Source: Pseudalkalibacillus sp. SCS-8
GTDB taxonomy: Bacteria > Bacillota > Bacilli > Bacillales > Fictibacillaceae
Reading direction: 5' to 3'
NCBI RefSeq assembly: GCF_040126055.1
Contig: NZ_CP143541.1
Location: 2,418,001 to 2,482,000, forward strand
Length of the DNA stretch: 64,000 nt
Shown here: positions 25,995-36,200 of the stretch, one piece after another
Numbering within the stretch: the stretch's first letter is position 1
Layout of the letters: each line of letters begins with the position of its first letter
Position numbers and translations under genes: made by a program
The notes under the pieces: generated by a model
Told to the model about the DNA's origin: nothing
Databases searched by the model: none
What the model saw: the letters and a program-made list of their open reading frames with translations, nothing else

Positions 25995-26204
25995 ATGAAA
26001 CGAACTTATTATGTTGAAGAAGGAGTTCCAGTAGTTAGTTATGATTTGAACAAAGATTCAAATGGAGACATGCCTATTAAAAGGGTAAATGTATTTAATG
26101 GACGGAGAGTTGAAGAGTTCTTAAATCCATTTCAAGGGAAGAAAATAAGGGTCACCATTGAATTACTAGAAGAGGACCTAACCAATGTATTAGAGAAGTT
26201 TTGA
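25995..26204 (+). CDS. Small hypothetical protein, divergent from the HEPN gene
   Basis: A 69-residue protein (VPVVSYDLNKDSNGDMPIK, KKIRVTIELLEEDLTNVLEKF) with AAAGGAGATGATG as a strong ribosome site. It is among the few plus-strand genes in this part of the element. No family recognised. Its position facing away from the HEPN gene leaves open a partner role. Confidence 0.6.
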   Translation: MKRTYYVEEGVPVVSYDLNKDSNGDMPIKRVNVFNGRRVEEFLNPFQGKKIRVTIELLEEDLTNVLEKF

Positions 26205-26360
26205 CTTAATTAAACATTTAGCTAGAAGGAATTTTTATGATCAGAAAAGGAAGGAGCCAAGCTCCTCCTTAAGTTCTTAAAAATATATATCAGTCTGCAC
26301 ATCCATTGAGTAAATTATTTATAAACTTCAAATATCTACATTAATCAGCTCTTACAATAT

Positions 26361-26945
26361 TTAGTTGATTAGCTCGTATCCTTCTAAAAATAACTTTGTT
26401 GATGAGTTAAGGTATTCTCCTGCGGTTATCCATGAAAGATCATCATCGGTATTTTCAAGTCCTTTTTTTATAAATTTATTGGCTTCCCTTTGCTTTGTAA
26501 TCATTTCAATAGTGATTGAATAAAGTTTTTTGTCTAGTTCGTTTGTAGGTTTTGCATTGTCCGTATAGACATCCAATAATTCATCAAATTCATTTGTCCA
26601 AATAATTAAATCATCAATTAAGTTTGAACTGTAATTGCCTTCATATATTAGTTCAAAGTTTCCACCAATAAGATCTAAATTATTTTTAAAAGCTGTATAG
26701 TACTTATCATTATACTCTAAGAAATCTTCTGTAAGTAATTCTGTTTGTTGTTCAACTACTATTGCAATTCCGGTTTCACTTGATTCTCCTACAGTCTCAG
26801 CATTCGTACCCTCTTCTTCAGCTACTGTTTCCTCTGTTATCTTGGATTCTGTTTCACTAGTAACTTTTTTAGTATTATCTATTGCACACGCTGTCAAAAA
26901 TAAAAGTAAAACAATTGCAATTATAATCCATTTAAATCTGTACAC
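26361..26945 (-). CDS. Lipoprotein of unknown function
   Basis: A 194-residue protein starting at GTG 26945, with GGGGG 8 bases upstream. It has a lipobox (LFLTAC, cysteine at about 20), an acidic, glutamate- and threonine-rich linker to about residue 70, and a helical C-terminal domain of about 120 residues. No enzymatic motif is visible. Confidence 0.7.
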   Translation of the reverse strand: MYRFKWIIIAIVLLLFLTACAIDNTKKVTSETESKITEETVAEEEGTNAETVGESSETGIAIVVEQQTELLTEDFLEYNDKYYTAFKNNLDLIGGNFELIYEGNYSSNLIDDLIIWTNEFDELLDVYTDNAKPTNELDKKLYSITIEMITKQREANKFIKKGLENTDDDLSWITAGEYLNSSTKLFLEGYELIN

Positions 26946-27133
26946 AACTTAATCCCCCTCTATTTAACTCTTAGTTATTATACATGGAAAATGTTGTATA
27001 TAAAAGTGGATTTACATTTATTTATTTCGATTATTATCTTATTTAAATATGAGTTACTTAGAAACAAGCTTATTTTGAAGGTGAAAAGATTATGTCCTAT
27101 ACTTGACCTATGACAAAACATAAAAAATAAAAT

Positions 27134-27154
27134 GGAAGGAGCTTAGCTCCTTCC
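27134..27154 (-). terminator. Terminator of the radC-like gene
   Basis: Perfect stem GGAAGGAGC/GCTCCTTCC with a 3-base loop, followed on the minus strand by ATTTTATTTTTTA. Confidence 0.85.
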
Positions 27155-27160
27155 AAATTT

Positions 27161-27604
27161 TTATACATATCCTTTTTCTTTTAAGCTGGTATATCCCGCT
27201 CCTGCATTGACAATCAGATGATCCAGCACCTCAACTCCAATCAAATGACCTGCTTCAACAAGACGTTTAGTGACCTCAATATCCTCTTGAGATGGATTCG
27301 TATCTTGAGAAGGGTGCTGGTGACAAAGGATGATTGCTGCACTGTTATTCAGAATTGCACTTTTGAATACTTCTCTGGGATGAACAATGCTGGCATTGAT
27401 TGATCCTACATGACAACGATGAACTGCAACAACTCTGTTTTTCGTATTGAGACACATGACGAAGAACACTTCACGATCATCTTCCCCGATAAATTCAACA
27501 GCAACTTTTGCAGCATCTTCTGGAGAACGGATGATGTATGGTTCCCCTCCTTCTACCTCTAAGATTACTTGTCTGATCCGTTGAATTTCATAAATTGTTT
27601 CCAT
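27161..27604 (-). CDS. RadC-like JAB/MPN domain protein
   Basis: A protein of about 147 residues of the RadC family, common on mobile elements. The JAMM metal motif is visible as LCHQHPSQDTNPSQED near residue 97, preceded by NTKNRVVAVHRCHVGS. The ATG at 27604 has AAAGGAG 9 bases upstream, so I reject the longer frame to 27805. Despite the name, a DNA repair role for RadC is unproven. It lacks the helix-hairpin-helix N-terminus of chromosomal RadC. Confidence 0.9.
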   Translation of the reverse strand: METIYEIQRIRQVILEVEGGEPYIIRSPEDAAKVAVEFIGEDDREVFFVMCLNTKNRVVAVHRCHVGSINASIVHPREVFKSAILNNSAAIILCHQHPSQDTNPSQEDIEVTKRLVEAGHLIGVEVLDHLIVNAGAGYTSLKEKGYV

Positions 27605-27677
27605 CTTGAAACAACTCCTTTCTTTGTTTGAAAAGAAAGGAATTTTTGCGAAAACGAGTGTAGAAGGAGACGAAAGT

Positions 27678-27836
27678 ATGCGAAGCATCAAGTGGGAGTT
27701 ACGGACATATGCAAAACCCAATGACTTAGCCAGCGTTTCCACCAGTGATTTCATCTTGTTACGTTGGCTTAGCCGACTTGGTTTTGTTTGTGGCCGTTCG
27801 ACCACGCAGATCCTTTACCGAGTGATGAGCAAATAA
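27678..27836 (+). CDS. Possible 52-residue ORF facing the radC-like gene
   Basis: The frame MRSIKWELRTYAKPNDLASV onward has AAGGAG 8 bases before its ATG and a basic, helical C-terminus (FILLRWLSRLGFVCGRST). It opposes only the unneeded upstream extension of the radC-like frame, so no gene is overlapped. Function unknown. Confidence 0.35.
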   Translation: MRSIKWELRTYAKPNDLASVSTSDFILLRWLSRLGFVCGRSTTQILYRVMSK

Positions 27837-27946
27837 TTACAATGAGGAGAACAAAGGAAGGAAAATTATAGACATAGTGAAAGGCGGTGGAATATCTCTG
27901 ATGGGATTCACCGCCATAAGCATGAGGATTCGAGATCCGAAAGGCA

Positions 27947-28561
27947 TTAAGATGTTTGCCTTTCATTTTTAAAGTTTTCTTTAATAAATTTATATAACGT
28001 ACTTCTACCCACTTTTGTAATATCGCAGATTTCCTGGACCGTCATACAGTTTTGATTACGTTCTTCAAACAATTGAACTGCATGTAACAGGCTTTTGTTT
28101 TTATTCGTATATTTTTTGGGACGACCCTTATAAGCGCCTCTTTTTTTGGCTTCAGCTATGCCTTCAGCCTGTCTTTCCTTGTTCAGACCCAATTCAAATT
28201 CCGCAATACCGCTTAAAACTGTTAACATTAGTCTTCCTAAAGGGGTCGTCGTATCAAGGGTATCTCCCCCCATATTTAACACTACAAGCCCGACTTCCTT
28301 TTGGTTCAGGATTTCGATGATGTTCAATGCATCTCTTGTGGATCTTGCAAACCTGTCCAATTTTGTGACGACAATTGCATCATCTTTTTCAACCTGGTCT
28401 ATTAGTTTCTGAAATTGTTGACGATTGTTTGCACTTTTACCACTTATTTTTTCTTGAAAAATCGTTTCGCAGCCATTGTCTTTCAGTTGTGCAATTTGTC
28501 CCTCGAGATTTTGTCCTGTTGATGACACTCTTGCATAACCATATCTGGTCATAATAGACAC
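27947..28561 (-). CDS. Serine resolvase/invertase (Pin/Tn3 resolvase type)
   Basis: A 204-residue small serine recombinase. The catalytic serine is in YGYARVSSTGQNLEGQ near residue 14, with KLDRFARSTRDAL near 68 and a C-terminal helix-turn-helix (MTVQEICDITKVGRSTLYKFI, written as MTVQEICDITK and VGRSTLYKFI). It may resolve dimers of the circular element or invert a segment; I see no transposase beside it. Upstream, TATTTTGGAC occurs twice (28565-28590) with related sequence near 28620, a possible resolution site. Confidence 0.88.
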   Translation of the reverse strand: MSIMTRYGYARVSSTGQNLEGQIAQLKDNGCETIFQEKISGKSANNRQQFQKLIDQVEKDDAIVVTKLDRFARSTRDALNIIEILNQKEVGLVVLNMGGDTLDTTTPLGRLMLTVLSGIAEFELGLNKERQAEGIAEAKKRGAYKGRPKKYTNKNKSLLHAVQLFEERNQNCMTVQEICDITKVGRSTLYKFIKENFKNERQTS

Positions 28562-28762
28562 CTCTATTTTGGACGTGTATTTTGGACATTATAAACCTAT
28601 ATTACTCCATAGTCCCAAGAGTGTCCATTTTGACCTTACTCATATGGATACAAACTTTTTAAAACCACATGATAGAGGGGACTCAATGGGAGGAAGGGCT
28701 CAAGTTTAATACTTTTTACATGGTATATAATATAAATTCTAAAATTTTTATTATATTAATTT

Positions 28763-29452
28763 TCAGTTTTCGAGATCTTTTTTCACACTGCTATGGTGTT
28801 GTTCTCTAAAAAACGATATAAATGAGGATATGGAGATTGTTAGAAGTACAAATATTGTACTAATACCAGTAAAGATAGCTTCTATTGAATCATAGTTTAA
28901 CTTGCTTTTATCTAAATAGATTGAAAATATTATTGAAATTATTATTATTAAAGCTAGTATGTAATATCTCCTATTAAAAAGAAACTTAACTTTAAATCTA
29001 TCATTAAGTAATTTAAACAAATCCCTCAAAGCCATTACAAAACTAATAAATGTAAAATAATATATTACATAAAATAAAAAAGGCATTTTCATAGTTGAGT
29101 ATTCATAATAGAATGTATGAAATATTGATAAAAACAATGTATACAATCCGAATGAAAATACCACAAGTACTAGAATGGTTAGTACTACAGAAATACTCTT
29201 ATTTATGAATTCGATTTTAAATTTAATATTCGGTTTTATGAAACTATATATTATTCCAGAATTCCAAAAAAAAGTTACAACAATATAAAATGCTAATGCA
29301 ATTGAGATAATAATCATGTTTAACTTGTTGTTATTGAGAAATTCCATTAATCTTTGAATATCTTTATTCTTTTCTAAAACAACTCCAAATATTACAGCAT
29401 AAACTAAAGTTGTTATTGCTACAAATAGCTTTATAGACGAAAGATACCCCAT
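28763..29452 (-). CDS. Hypothetical polytopic membrane protein
   Basis: A protein of about 229 residues with six hydrophobic segments (near 5-25, 45-62, 80-105, 120-145, 160-180 and 195-215). AGGAGG lies 6 bases before the ATG at 29452; an upstream start at 29473 is less likely. No motif recognised. It neighbours the restriction-modification genes but faces away from them. Confidence 0.65.
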   Translation of the reverse strand: MGYLSSIKLFVAITTLVYAVIFGVVLEKNKDIQRLMEFLNNNKLNMIIISIALAFYIVVTFFWNSGIIYSFIKPNIKFKIEFINKSISVVLTILVLVVFSFGLYTLFLSIFHTFYYEYSTMKMPFLFYVIYYFTFISFVMALRDLFKLLNDRFKVKFLFNRRYYILALIIIISIIFSIYLDKSKLNYDSIEAIFTGISTIFVLLTISISSFISFFREQHHSSVKKDLEN

Positions 29453-29796
29453 TACTTGCCTCCTTATTAGCAAGAGATTTTTCCATTCTATAACAATTTA
29501 ACACAGATTCTCTTCCATTGGAGAATTGTCAATTATCATAGCAAAATTTTCTCAACAATTGTTTAAGTCAACTCCTATAAGAAATAAGATTACCCCCAAT
29601 CATTTAATATCAAAAGTTGAATTTAAACTATTGTCTAATACGAACAGATGGATCACCCCTAAAATTAAAAGTATAATCTCGTGAAATTATGCCTATTACT
29701 AGCAATTTATTAAATCAAATTCTGGACCGAATTATTGATAAATGTTATAATACACCTATCAATAAAAAGTACAAGCTTCTAGAAGGTGTTAATTAT

Positions 29797-30933
29797 ATGT
29801 ATAGAAATGCGATTTCCTTATTTGCTGGTGCAGGTGGACTTGACATCGGAATAAAAAAAGCTGGTTTTGACGTAAAACTTGCTGTAGAAATTGAGCCAAC
29901 TTATTGTAAGACTCTCCAGGCTAACTTCCCTTCCCTAACAGTAAAAGAAGGAAATGTTATGGATTATTCTCGTGATCGTATTTACGAGGAAGCCGATCTG
30001 AATGACGATGAAGAAATAGATTTATTCATTGGGGGAAGTCCTTGCCAATCTTTTTCAACCGCAGGAAAAAGACAAGCATTTGAAGATCCTAGAGGACAAG
30101 CTATGTTAAAGTTTGCAAATCTAGTTCAAGAAGTACAACCAAAAGTATTTCTACTTGAGAATGTTAGAGGGCTTCTCTCATCTGCTTTAAAACATGTTCC
30201 TCTTGCAGAACGAGAAACAAGACCTTTAGAGCCAGATGAACAACGGGGTAGTGCATTTAGACACTTACTTGAACACTTTGGAAACTATGAAGTGTCTGTT
30301 GCATTGATCAACGCTGCTGATTATGGTGTAGCTCAAACTCGTGAACGTGTATTTATCGTTGGAGTTCGTGAAGATTTTAGAACAGAATATTCATTTCCTG
30401 AACCTACCCACGATAAACATGGGACTAACGGAAAAGATTATTGGAGAACTGTTGGTGACATTTTCGAAGAGTTAAATGTCTCGAAACATAACCATGTTAA
30501 TTACTCTGCTGATCGGTTGAAATGGATGAAAATGATTCCTAAAGGCGGAGGAAACTGGAGAGATTTACGGCAATACGGTGAAGACGTTGTTAGAGAAGCT
30601 ATGGGTGGTGCCTATGAATCTGGCGGAGGTAAAGTAGGATTTTTCAGACGTGTTAGTCTCAATAAACCAGCCCCTACTCTACTAACTTCCCCTAGCCAAA
30701 AAAGTACAAATTTGGGACATCCTTTAGAAGATAGACCATTAAGTATTGAAGAATATTTGGCTATTCAAGAGTTTCCAAAAGGTTATTATGTAGCAGGAAC
30801 ACTTTCACAACAATACACTCAAATTGGAAATGCTGTTCCAATTCGATTAGCACAAGTATTAGGCGAGTCCATATTTAATATGTTAAATAAAATAGAAAAA
30901 CCCCAAGAATTGTCAAATAGTATGGTAAGATAG
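29797..30933 (+). CDS. DNA (cytosine-5) methyltransferase
   Basis: A 378-residue Dcm-family enzyme. All key motifs are present: LFAGAGGLDIG (I), GGSPCQSFS with the catalytic cysteine (IV, about residue 82), ENVRG (VI), QTRERVFIVG (VIII) and QIGNAVP (X). The target recognition region lies between VIII and X. I start at the ATG at 29797, with GAAGGTG 7 bases upstream; a frame to 29689 exists. The next two plus-strand genes are candidate nucleases, which suggests a type II restriction-modification set. Confidence 0.93.
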   Translation: MYRNAISLFAGAGGLDIGIKKAGFDVKLAVEIEPTYCKTLQANFPSLTVKEGNVMDYSRDRIYEEADLNDDEEIDLFIGGSPCQSFSTAGKRQAFEDPRGQAMLKFANLVQEVQPKVFLLENVRGLLSSALKHVPLAERETRPLEPDEQRGSAFRHLLEHFGNYEVSVALINAADYGVAQTRERVFIVGVREDFRTEYSFPEPTHDKHGTNGKDYWRTVGDIFEELNVSKHNHVNYSADRLKWMKMIPKGGGNWRDLRQYGEDVVREAMGGAYESGGGKVGFFRRVSLNKPAPTLLTSPSQKSTNLGHPLEDRPLSIEEYLAIQEFPKGYYVAGTLSQQYTQIGNAVPIRLAQVLGESIFNMLNKIEKPQELSNSMVR

Positions 30934-30964
30934 GATATAGGGAAATTTTCCCTATATCTTTTTT
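30934..30964 (+). terminator. Terminator between methyltransferase and nuclease
   Basis: Near-perfect stem GATATAGGGAAA/TTTCCCTATATC followed by TTTTTT. It would let the methyltransferase be expressed more than the nuclease. Confidence 0.8.
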
Positions 30965-30980
30965 ATTTTGGGGGTATGTT

Positions 30981-31730
30981 ATGTCTATTAATTGTATTAG
31001 AAAAATAGACGGTACAGATATTACACCGGAGATCCAAGAGATCATGGAAAAATATCTGAAAAATGTGTTCAAAAATTTATATAAGTTGCAACTAGATGAT
31101 TTAACACCCAACCCTCTACTAATGAAGTTGGTTGGGTCAGCAGCTGAATTAAATTCCGCTGATAAATTAGTAGAATACATGATTAACGCTCGGCTGGAAC
31201 GCTCTACAAGTACTGGATTTGGTATGACAATACAAAAGATTGCAACTGCTTTTTGTGAAAAAACAGGTGTTGGGGGTGCCGACATTTCAATTGTTAAAGA
31301 CAATGAAAATGGTATTCCAATCCGTTGGTATATACAGATGAAATCTGGGCCAAACACTGTTAATAAAGATATATGTGTCCAAATTAGTAGTGAACTTCAA
31401 TCGGCTATTAGACGGGCTCCTGGTTCAGCTGGAATGTTAGGAATTACATATGGAAAAACGGATCGAGTAAGTGGAATCACGCAACAATATTTGAGTTTTG
31501 ATTTTGAAGCAGGTCGAGACTTTTGGGAGTTTATTTCAAATGACCCTGATTGTTACAAAAAACTATGGCTTCTTACAATTTCAATATCTGAAGGTTATGA
31601 GGATAGTCGGGGCCTCACTTTAAAAGAATTAATTGATAAAAAACGCAATGAATTAACTGACCAGTTTATTTCAAAGTATGGAATATCTGGGGAGAAAATG
31701 TGGAACACCTTTCTGGAAGAAAACATGTGA
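30981..31730 (+). CDS. Type II restriction endonuclease, PmeII-like
   Basis: A 249-residue protein. Its middle has a PD-(D/E)XK-like site: GVGGADISIVKD around residue 98, then WYIQMKSGPNTVNKD near 114, where the last metal-site pair reads QxK. The wording of this site resembles the PmeII restriction family, though I cannot run a search. It directly follows the cytosine methyltransferase, across a terminator. Its recognition sequence cannot be told. Confidence 0.75.
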   Translation: MSINCIRKIDGTDITPEIQEIMEKYLKNVFKNLYKLQLDDLTPNPLLMKLVGSAAELNSADKLVEYMINARLERSTSTGFGMTIQKIATAFCEKTGVGGADISIVKDNENGIPIRWYIQMKSGPNTVNKDICVQISSELQSAIRRAPGSAGMLGITYGKTDRVSGITQQYLSFDFEAGRDFWEFISNDPDCYKKLWLLTISISEGYEDSRGLTLKELIDKKRNELTDQFISKYGISGEKMWNTFLEENM

Positions 31731-31762
31731 AAATTAAAATCTATAATAGGGATGTGTGGTAA

Positions 31763-32338
31763 ATGGCAAGACCTATAATGTTTGATATCAATGATGATAT
31801 TGTTACTCACAGAGATTTACAAGATAAAGGCGCATGGTGTAATCATGGGGAAGAAAAGGAAGAAGTATTTATTGAAAATTATGGTCAACAGCTAGAATTA
31901 ATTATCAATCCAGCAAAACAAACAAATCGTTATGCTCCTGACATTTCAGACATTTCTGGGGAAAAATTATCGGATCTAAAAACACAAAACACCCCTTTTT
32001 TTACAGCAGCTAGATATGGATCTGATCCTCAATTTACAGTTACCTTTAACAGAAATGATGCTGATCGATATAGAGAAGAACATTCTGATATAGACATTTA
32101 TTTTTGGGTAGATTGGATAGCTGTTAGGTATTTTAAAGAAAGTACCAATCCATATTTTGGAGATACTAACATTCAGGTTAACCCTATGCAAGGAGTATGG
32201 AAAGTATCGTTTCAGGATTTAGACTCTATTATACAAAACTCACCTCTCCATACGTATCAACAAAGAGTAAATGATAATCGGGGTAACGCACCAGATAGTT
32301 ATTTAATTGACTTAAGATATTTACAAAGAGTTATCTAA
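31763..32338 (+). CDS. Putative second nuclease of the restriction cluster
   Basis: A 191-residue protein 32 bases after the PmeII-like gene. It contains APDISDISGEKLSDLKTQ (residues 55-72), which fits a D...DxK nuclease core, followed by TVTFNRNDADRY and YFWVDW, strands typical of restriction-like folds. It may be a second subunit, a separate nuclease or a nicking enzyme. No family name can be given with confidence. Confidence 0.6.
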   Translation: MARPIMFDINDDIVTHRDLQDKGAWCNHGEEKEEVFIENYGQQLELIINPAKQTNRYAPDISDISGEKLSDLKTQNTPFFTAARYGSDPQFTVTFNRNDADRYREEHSDIDIYFWVDWIAVRYFKESTNPYFGDTNIQVNPMQGVWKVSFQDLDSIIQNSPLHTYQQRVNDNRGNAPDSYLIDLRYLQRVI

Positions 32339-32355
32339 TATTTTACTTGATTCAT

Positions 32356-32388
32356 AGACGTTTTCCCACACTGGATTACGTCTTTTTT
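32356..32388 (+). terminator. Weak terminator after the nuclease genes
   Basis: AGACGT/ACGTCT with a 16-base loop and a TTTTTT tail. Confidence 0.4.
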
Positions 32389-32501
32389 CCACCAAAAAAA
32401 CCACCCACATAGACGTTTTTATCTTGACTTCATTTTACAGGAAATTCATAAACAAGCTTTAGTAGCATTACTAAAATTGTTACATTGATGTATGCAATTT
32501 C

Positions 32502-32869
32502 CTAAATAAAATCCACATAAAAAGGGAATTTTTGATTTTCTCTAGCCCCTTCTTGAACAGTAAGGTTCATTAATAATTTTCTACAAAGTAATACAGTTGT
32601 ATTATATAAGCCTGAAGAAATTACTTTTCCGGTTTCTCTAAATAACATTCCAAGCGATTCAGGTAAGTGTTCCACACTTGCATGAATTTTTGGGCTCGGT
32701 AAATGAATACCTATATCAAATTGTAAAAAAGTTGGGTAGTTACACCCTGTACATACTAGAGTATATGCACCAATTTCCTGAAAGCCGTGTTCATTTCTTC
32801 TTTCCAAAAGATACTCACTGGTTGGTGAAGTTGCTGTATCACAATGACCACACGTAAAATTTTAACCAT
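32502..32869 (-). pseudogene. DUF4145 gene remnant, frameshifted and truncated
   Basis: The minus strand from ATG 32869 reads MVK and then needs one extra A to continue as NFTCGHCDTATSPTSEY, a DUF4145-type zinc ribbon. As written there is a stop in that frame. The body (CTGCNYPTFLQF, HLPESLGMLFRETGKVIS, NTTVLLCRKLLMNL) follows the family until FYVDFI, where a stop cuts off the usual C-terminus. DUF4145 proteins often sit beside restriction genes. Two lesions make it a likely dead gene. Confidence 0.7.
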
Positions 32870-33128
32870 AAACATCTTCTAGATCTCGCTATTCCCCTAG
32901 TTTTTTAAAAAAACTCCCTCCATTTATGAATAGCTGATCAATCTTTTGTTAATCTCTTAACTTCATTTATACTTTCACCAAAATCATAAGGTTGGCTGTA
33001 AAAGTTCTCTTTATCATGAAAAAGAATTAAAACCTGAATGTACAATTTGTTCATTATCATCACCAGGATTTTCTCAAATATAATCTTTCCTCCGTTTAAC
33101 TAAAACTCTAATGTACACACTAAACAAC

Positions 33129-33158
33129 AAAATCGCACCCATTTTTGAGTGCGATTTT
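33129..33158 (-). terminator. Hairpin downstream of the large helicase gene
   Basis: Perfect stem AAAATCGCAC/GTGCGATTTT with a 10-base loop, about 120 bases past the helicase stop. Confidence 0.6.
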
Positions 33159-33277
33159 GACTTATGGTTATATTTATACGAGCTTATTTTGATAATAATT
33201 TTTTCTGCTTTCTGGAATAACATAATCTTTAATCTAAGTCATAATTACATTCGCCCAATGAGTTCTTATTTTACATA

Positions 33278-36200
33278 TTATAAGATAAATGTATTCTCTT
33301 GATTTTTCTTTTCTAATACATTCATAATCACCCAGTTCGGCCTTCTTATTAAATCAAAGATATCATAATTAGTTAACATATGACCTTTGTTTTCGTAATG
33401 TTCAGTTAGCTCTAATAGACTAGATCTAAATTTGTTCCTATCTACTTTTTCCAAAAATGGGTGAACAAAAATTAAACTAACTGATTTATCCTCGAATGGT
33501 AAGGTTAAAACAGGAAATCCATTTATCCAAGTTGCTGATGTACCTCCATAATTGGCGAGAATACTCTTGATAGCATTATTCACTAAAGGTTTCCACTTAC
33601 TATCAATACTAGGGATAAAACTACTATCCTTATAAATGGATGCTACATCTAAACCAAGCCTCCAATCTAAAATTGGATGGTACCCCATATTTTCGTATGT
33701 TCTTAAACAATCGTAACATGATGTATCACAATTATGGTTTTTAATTGTAGGGATATTACGAAACACCCCTGTTAAATCCGTAATTATTTCATCTAATAAC
33801 TTATTATTTGATAAATGTTTCGAATAACCGGCACCATTGATTAGTCTATCAGCTATAAAGATTTCACCTATAGTATTATTGTTGATAGTATCAACTTTTG
33901 ACCTGATACCAACTTGAAGTTCATCTGCATCAACATCAAGTAGTGTAGTAGCAACACGTCTAAACAAATAACCGAAGGAAATAAGCCCTGATTTTACACC
34001 TAAATTTGTTGGATCAAAAGTAATTTCAGACGTCAAATCTTTAGGACTAAGAACAAGCACCTCAGTATTTTTAATAGAAGCTAGTGCTACATTTTCAATA
34101 GCATCTTCCATGAGATAAGGGTTAAATCCCTCTTTATTTAATGTACTGGTTTCAATCCAACCATCGTATTCATTTTTCGCTTTTTTGAATGTAAATAACT
34201 GACCATAATTGTCATTTATTGAATAAACATTTCCATCCTGTGATGCGTATTTTATATTATAAAGGTGGTTAATATCTTGATTTATTGATGCATCATCCGC
34301 TAACCTTGGAATCGAACTTCGAGAGCTCCATTCAAAATCTTCTTTATAATCTCTATTTATCCATTCGCTTCTAAATCCTTGAGGTTCAGAGATAGGTGTT
34401 TTTCTAAAATCAAAGCTTCTATCTTCACCTAAAGGAGATTTACAGGAAGGACAAATAATAGGAAAAAGAGATTCGTCGTCAAAAAGTAAATGACAATTAT
34501 TACAAATTGCAACATGTCGTATTTTACCTAAAGGATTCTCTTCAGGAACTACTTGACGACCTCGTACCCAGTAATGTGCAATTCCAACTGCCTTGTGCTT
34601 AACCTTATCTTTTATTATTTCAGATCCAGGTGAATATTCACTAATTGCTATTTCAAGGTCTCTATCTACAGTTCCATATTCCAAAAATTGAGGGGGCATA
34701 TTTCGTGATCTTCTTTCATGATGGAACATCCTAACTCTAGTTGGAAACCCAAACATTGGAAGTAAACCTGCAGCAGCTAAGTTTTCACTCAAAGAGTTTG
34801 AAGAGTATCTTGAATCCTTTGATATTTCAGTGATTTTCTTAGTAAAATTACCATTTACAATAGATATTTTAAGTTTTTCTATCTCACTAGATTTGATTTT
34901 AGATTGAAATGATAATGCATCCACTATACTATTTAGTCGAACATTACCTTCTTTTGATTGGAGGTAAGCCTGTATTCTATCATTATATAATTCCCAATCG
35001 TCTTTATGGCCGAACTCACCATGGACACTATCTCCACCATCAATCTCCTCTATCAAACCTGTAGCAGCAAATGAATGAAACAAAATCTCCTTATATAGTA
35101 CTCTTGAAAAAATCTTTTGAGATTTTAAATCAATATAAGGTTGCGGAGGAGGATCACCTGTCATTTTATCTAAATTATCAAAATACCAATCATCATGACT
35201 ACGTCCTCTACATAAAGTCAAACTTACTGAAAGTGCTGAACCTCTTCGTCCGCAACGACCAACACGTTGTTGATAATTAAACCTTTGTGGTGGCATGTTT
35301 GACATTGCAACTAGTTGTAATGAGCCTATATCTACACCAGCCTCCATAGTTGTAGTCACACTTAAAATATCAATCTCATTAACTAATGGAATATCATCAA
35401 AATCATATATTGATTGAAACAACTGTTGTCTTCTGGAAGCAAGTTCTGCATCAGTTTGACCTGTCATTTCTTCCGAATGAAATCTCCTATAGGTTTTTTT
35501 ATCCATTGATAAAAACCTGTAATAATCATTTATTTTAATACTATCAAATGTTTTTTCTTTTAAAGCCGAAAAACAATCCGTACAAACATTACAAGAAGCA
35601 TGCAAATGATTTCTTCCACATTTTTTACATTCAAATACTTTTTGTTCTGCTGGTACAATATAAATCTCATTCGAATTAATTAGATAATCTTTTACTCCCC
35701 TTAAATTTTCAAAAATCCTCACGGTATTATTAATTAAAGCTTCCTCTTTTAAATTGTTAGATTTCGCAACAGCCTTCCAATATTTTTTTAATAAACTTGG
35801 TGGATTATCTGTTGGTGCTCTATTTAAATCATATCTTCTTAACCCACCTAAGATTCTAATAGAACTATCTACTAATTGTCGCCAAAAATCCGGTTCTTTT
35901 CCCATATTCTCCGTCAATAACATTTCGATATCAGTAGTAAGTCTTGCTATACACAAAGATTCAAAATCCCTTTTTCTTTGTGAAAACAAAACATTCGCTA
36001 GTACATTATCTTTTAGACTTTCTATAATTTTCTTTCGTAATCTCTCAAGATCTATAGGAAGTGTTTCTAATTTAGGTATTGGCCTTTCTATATTACTCCA
36101 ATCATATAATTGTACCCATTTGTACCCATTTTGTTCATAAAGAGAAATTTCTGATCCCCCAGGATTAATTCCCAGTTTAATCAGACTATGTTCAATTGGG

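Noticed and set aside
27605..27805. N-terminal extension of the radC-like gene
   Set aside because: A good ribosome site precedes the ATG at 27604, the extension has no RadC-like sequence, and an SD-led plus-strand ORF occupies it.
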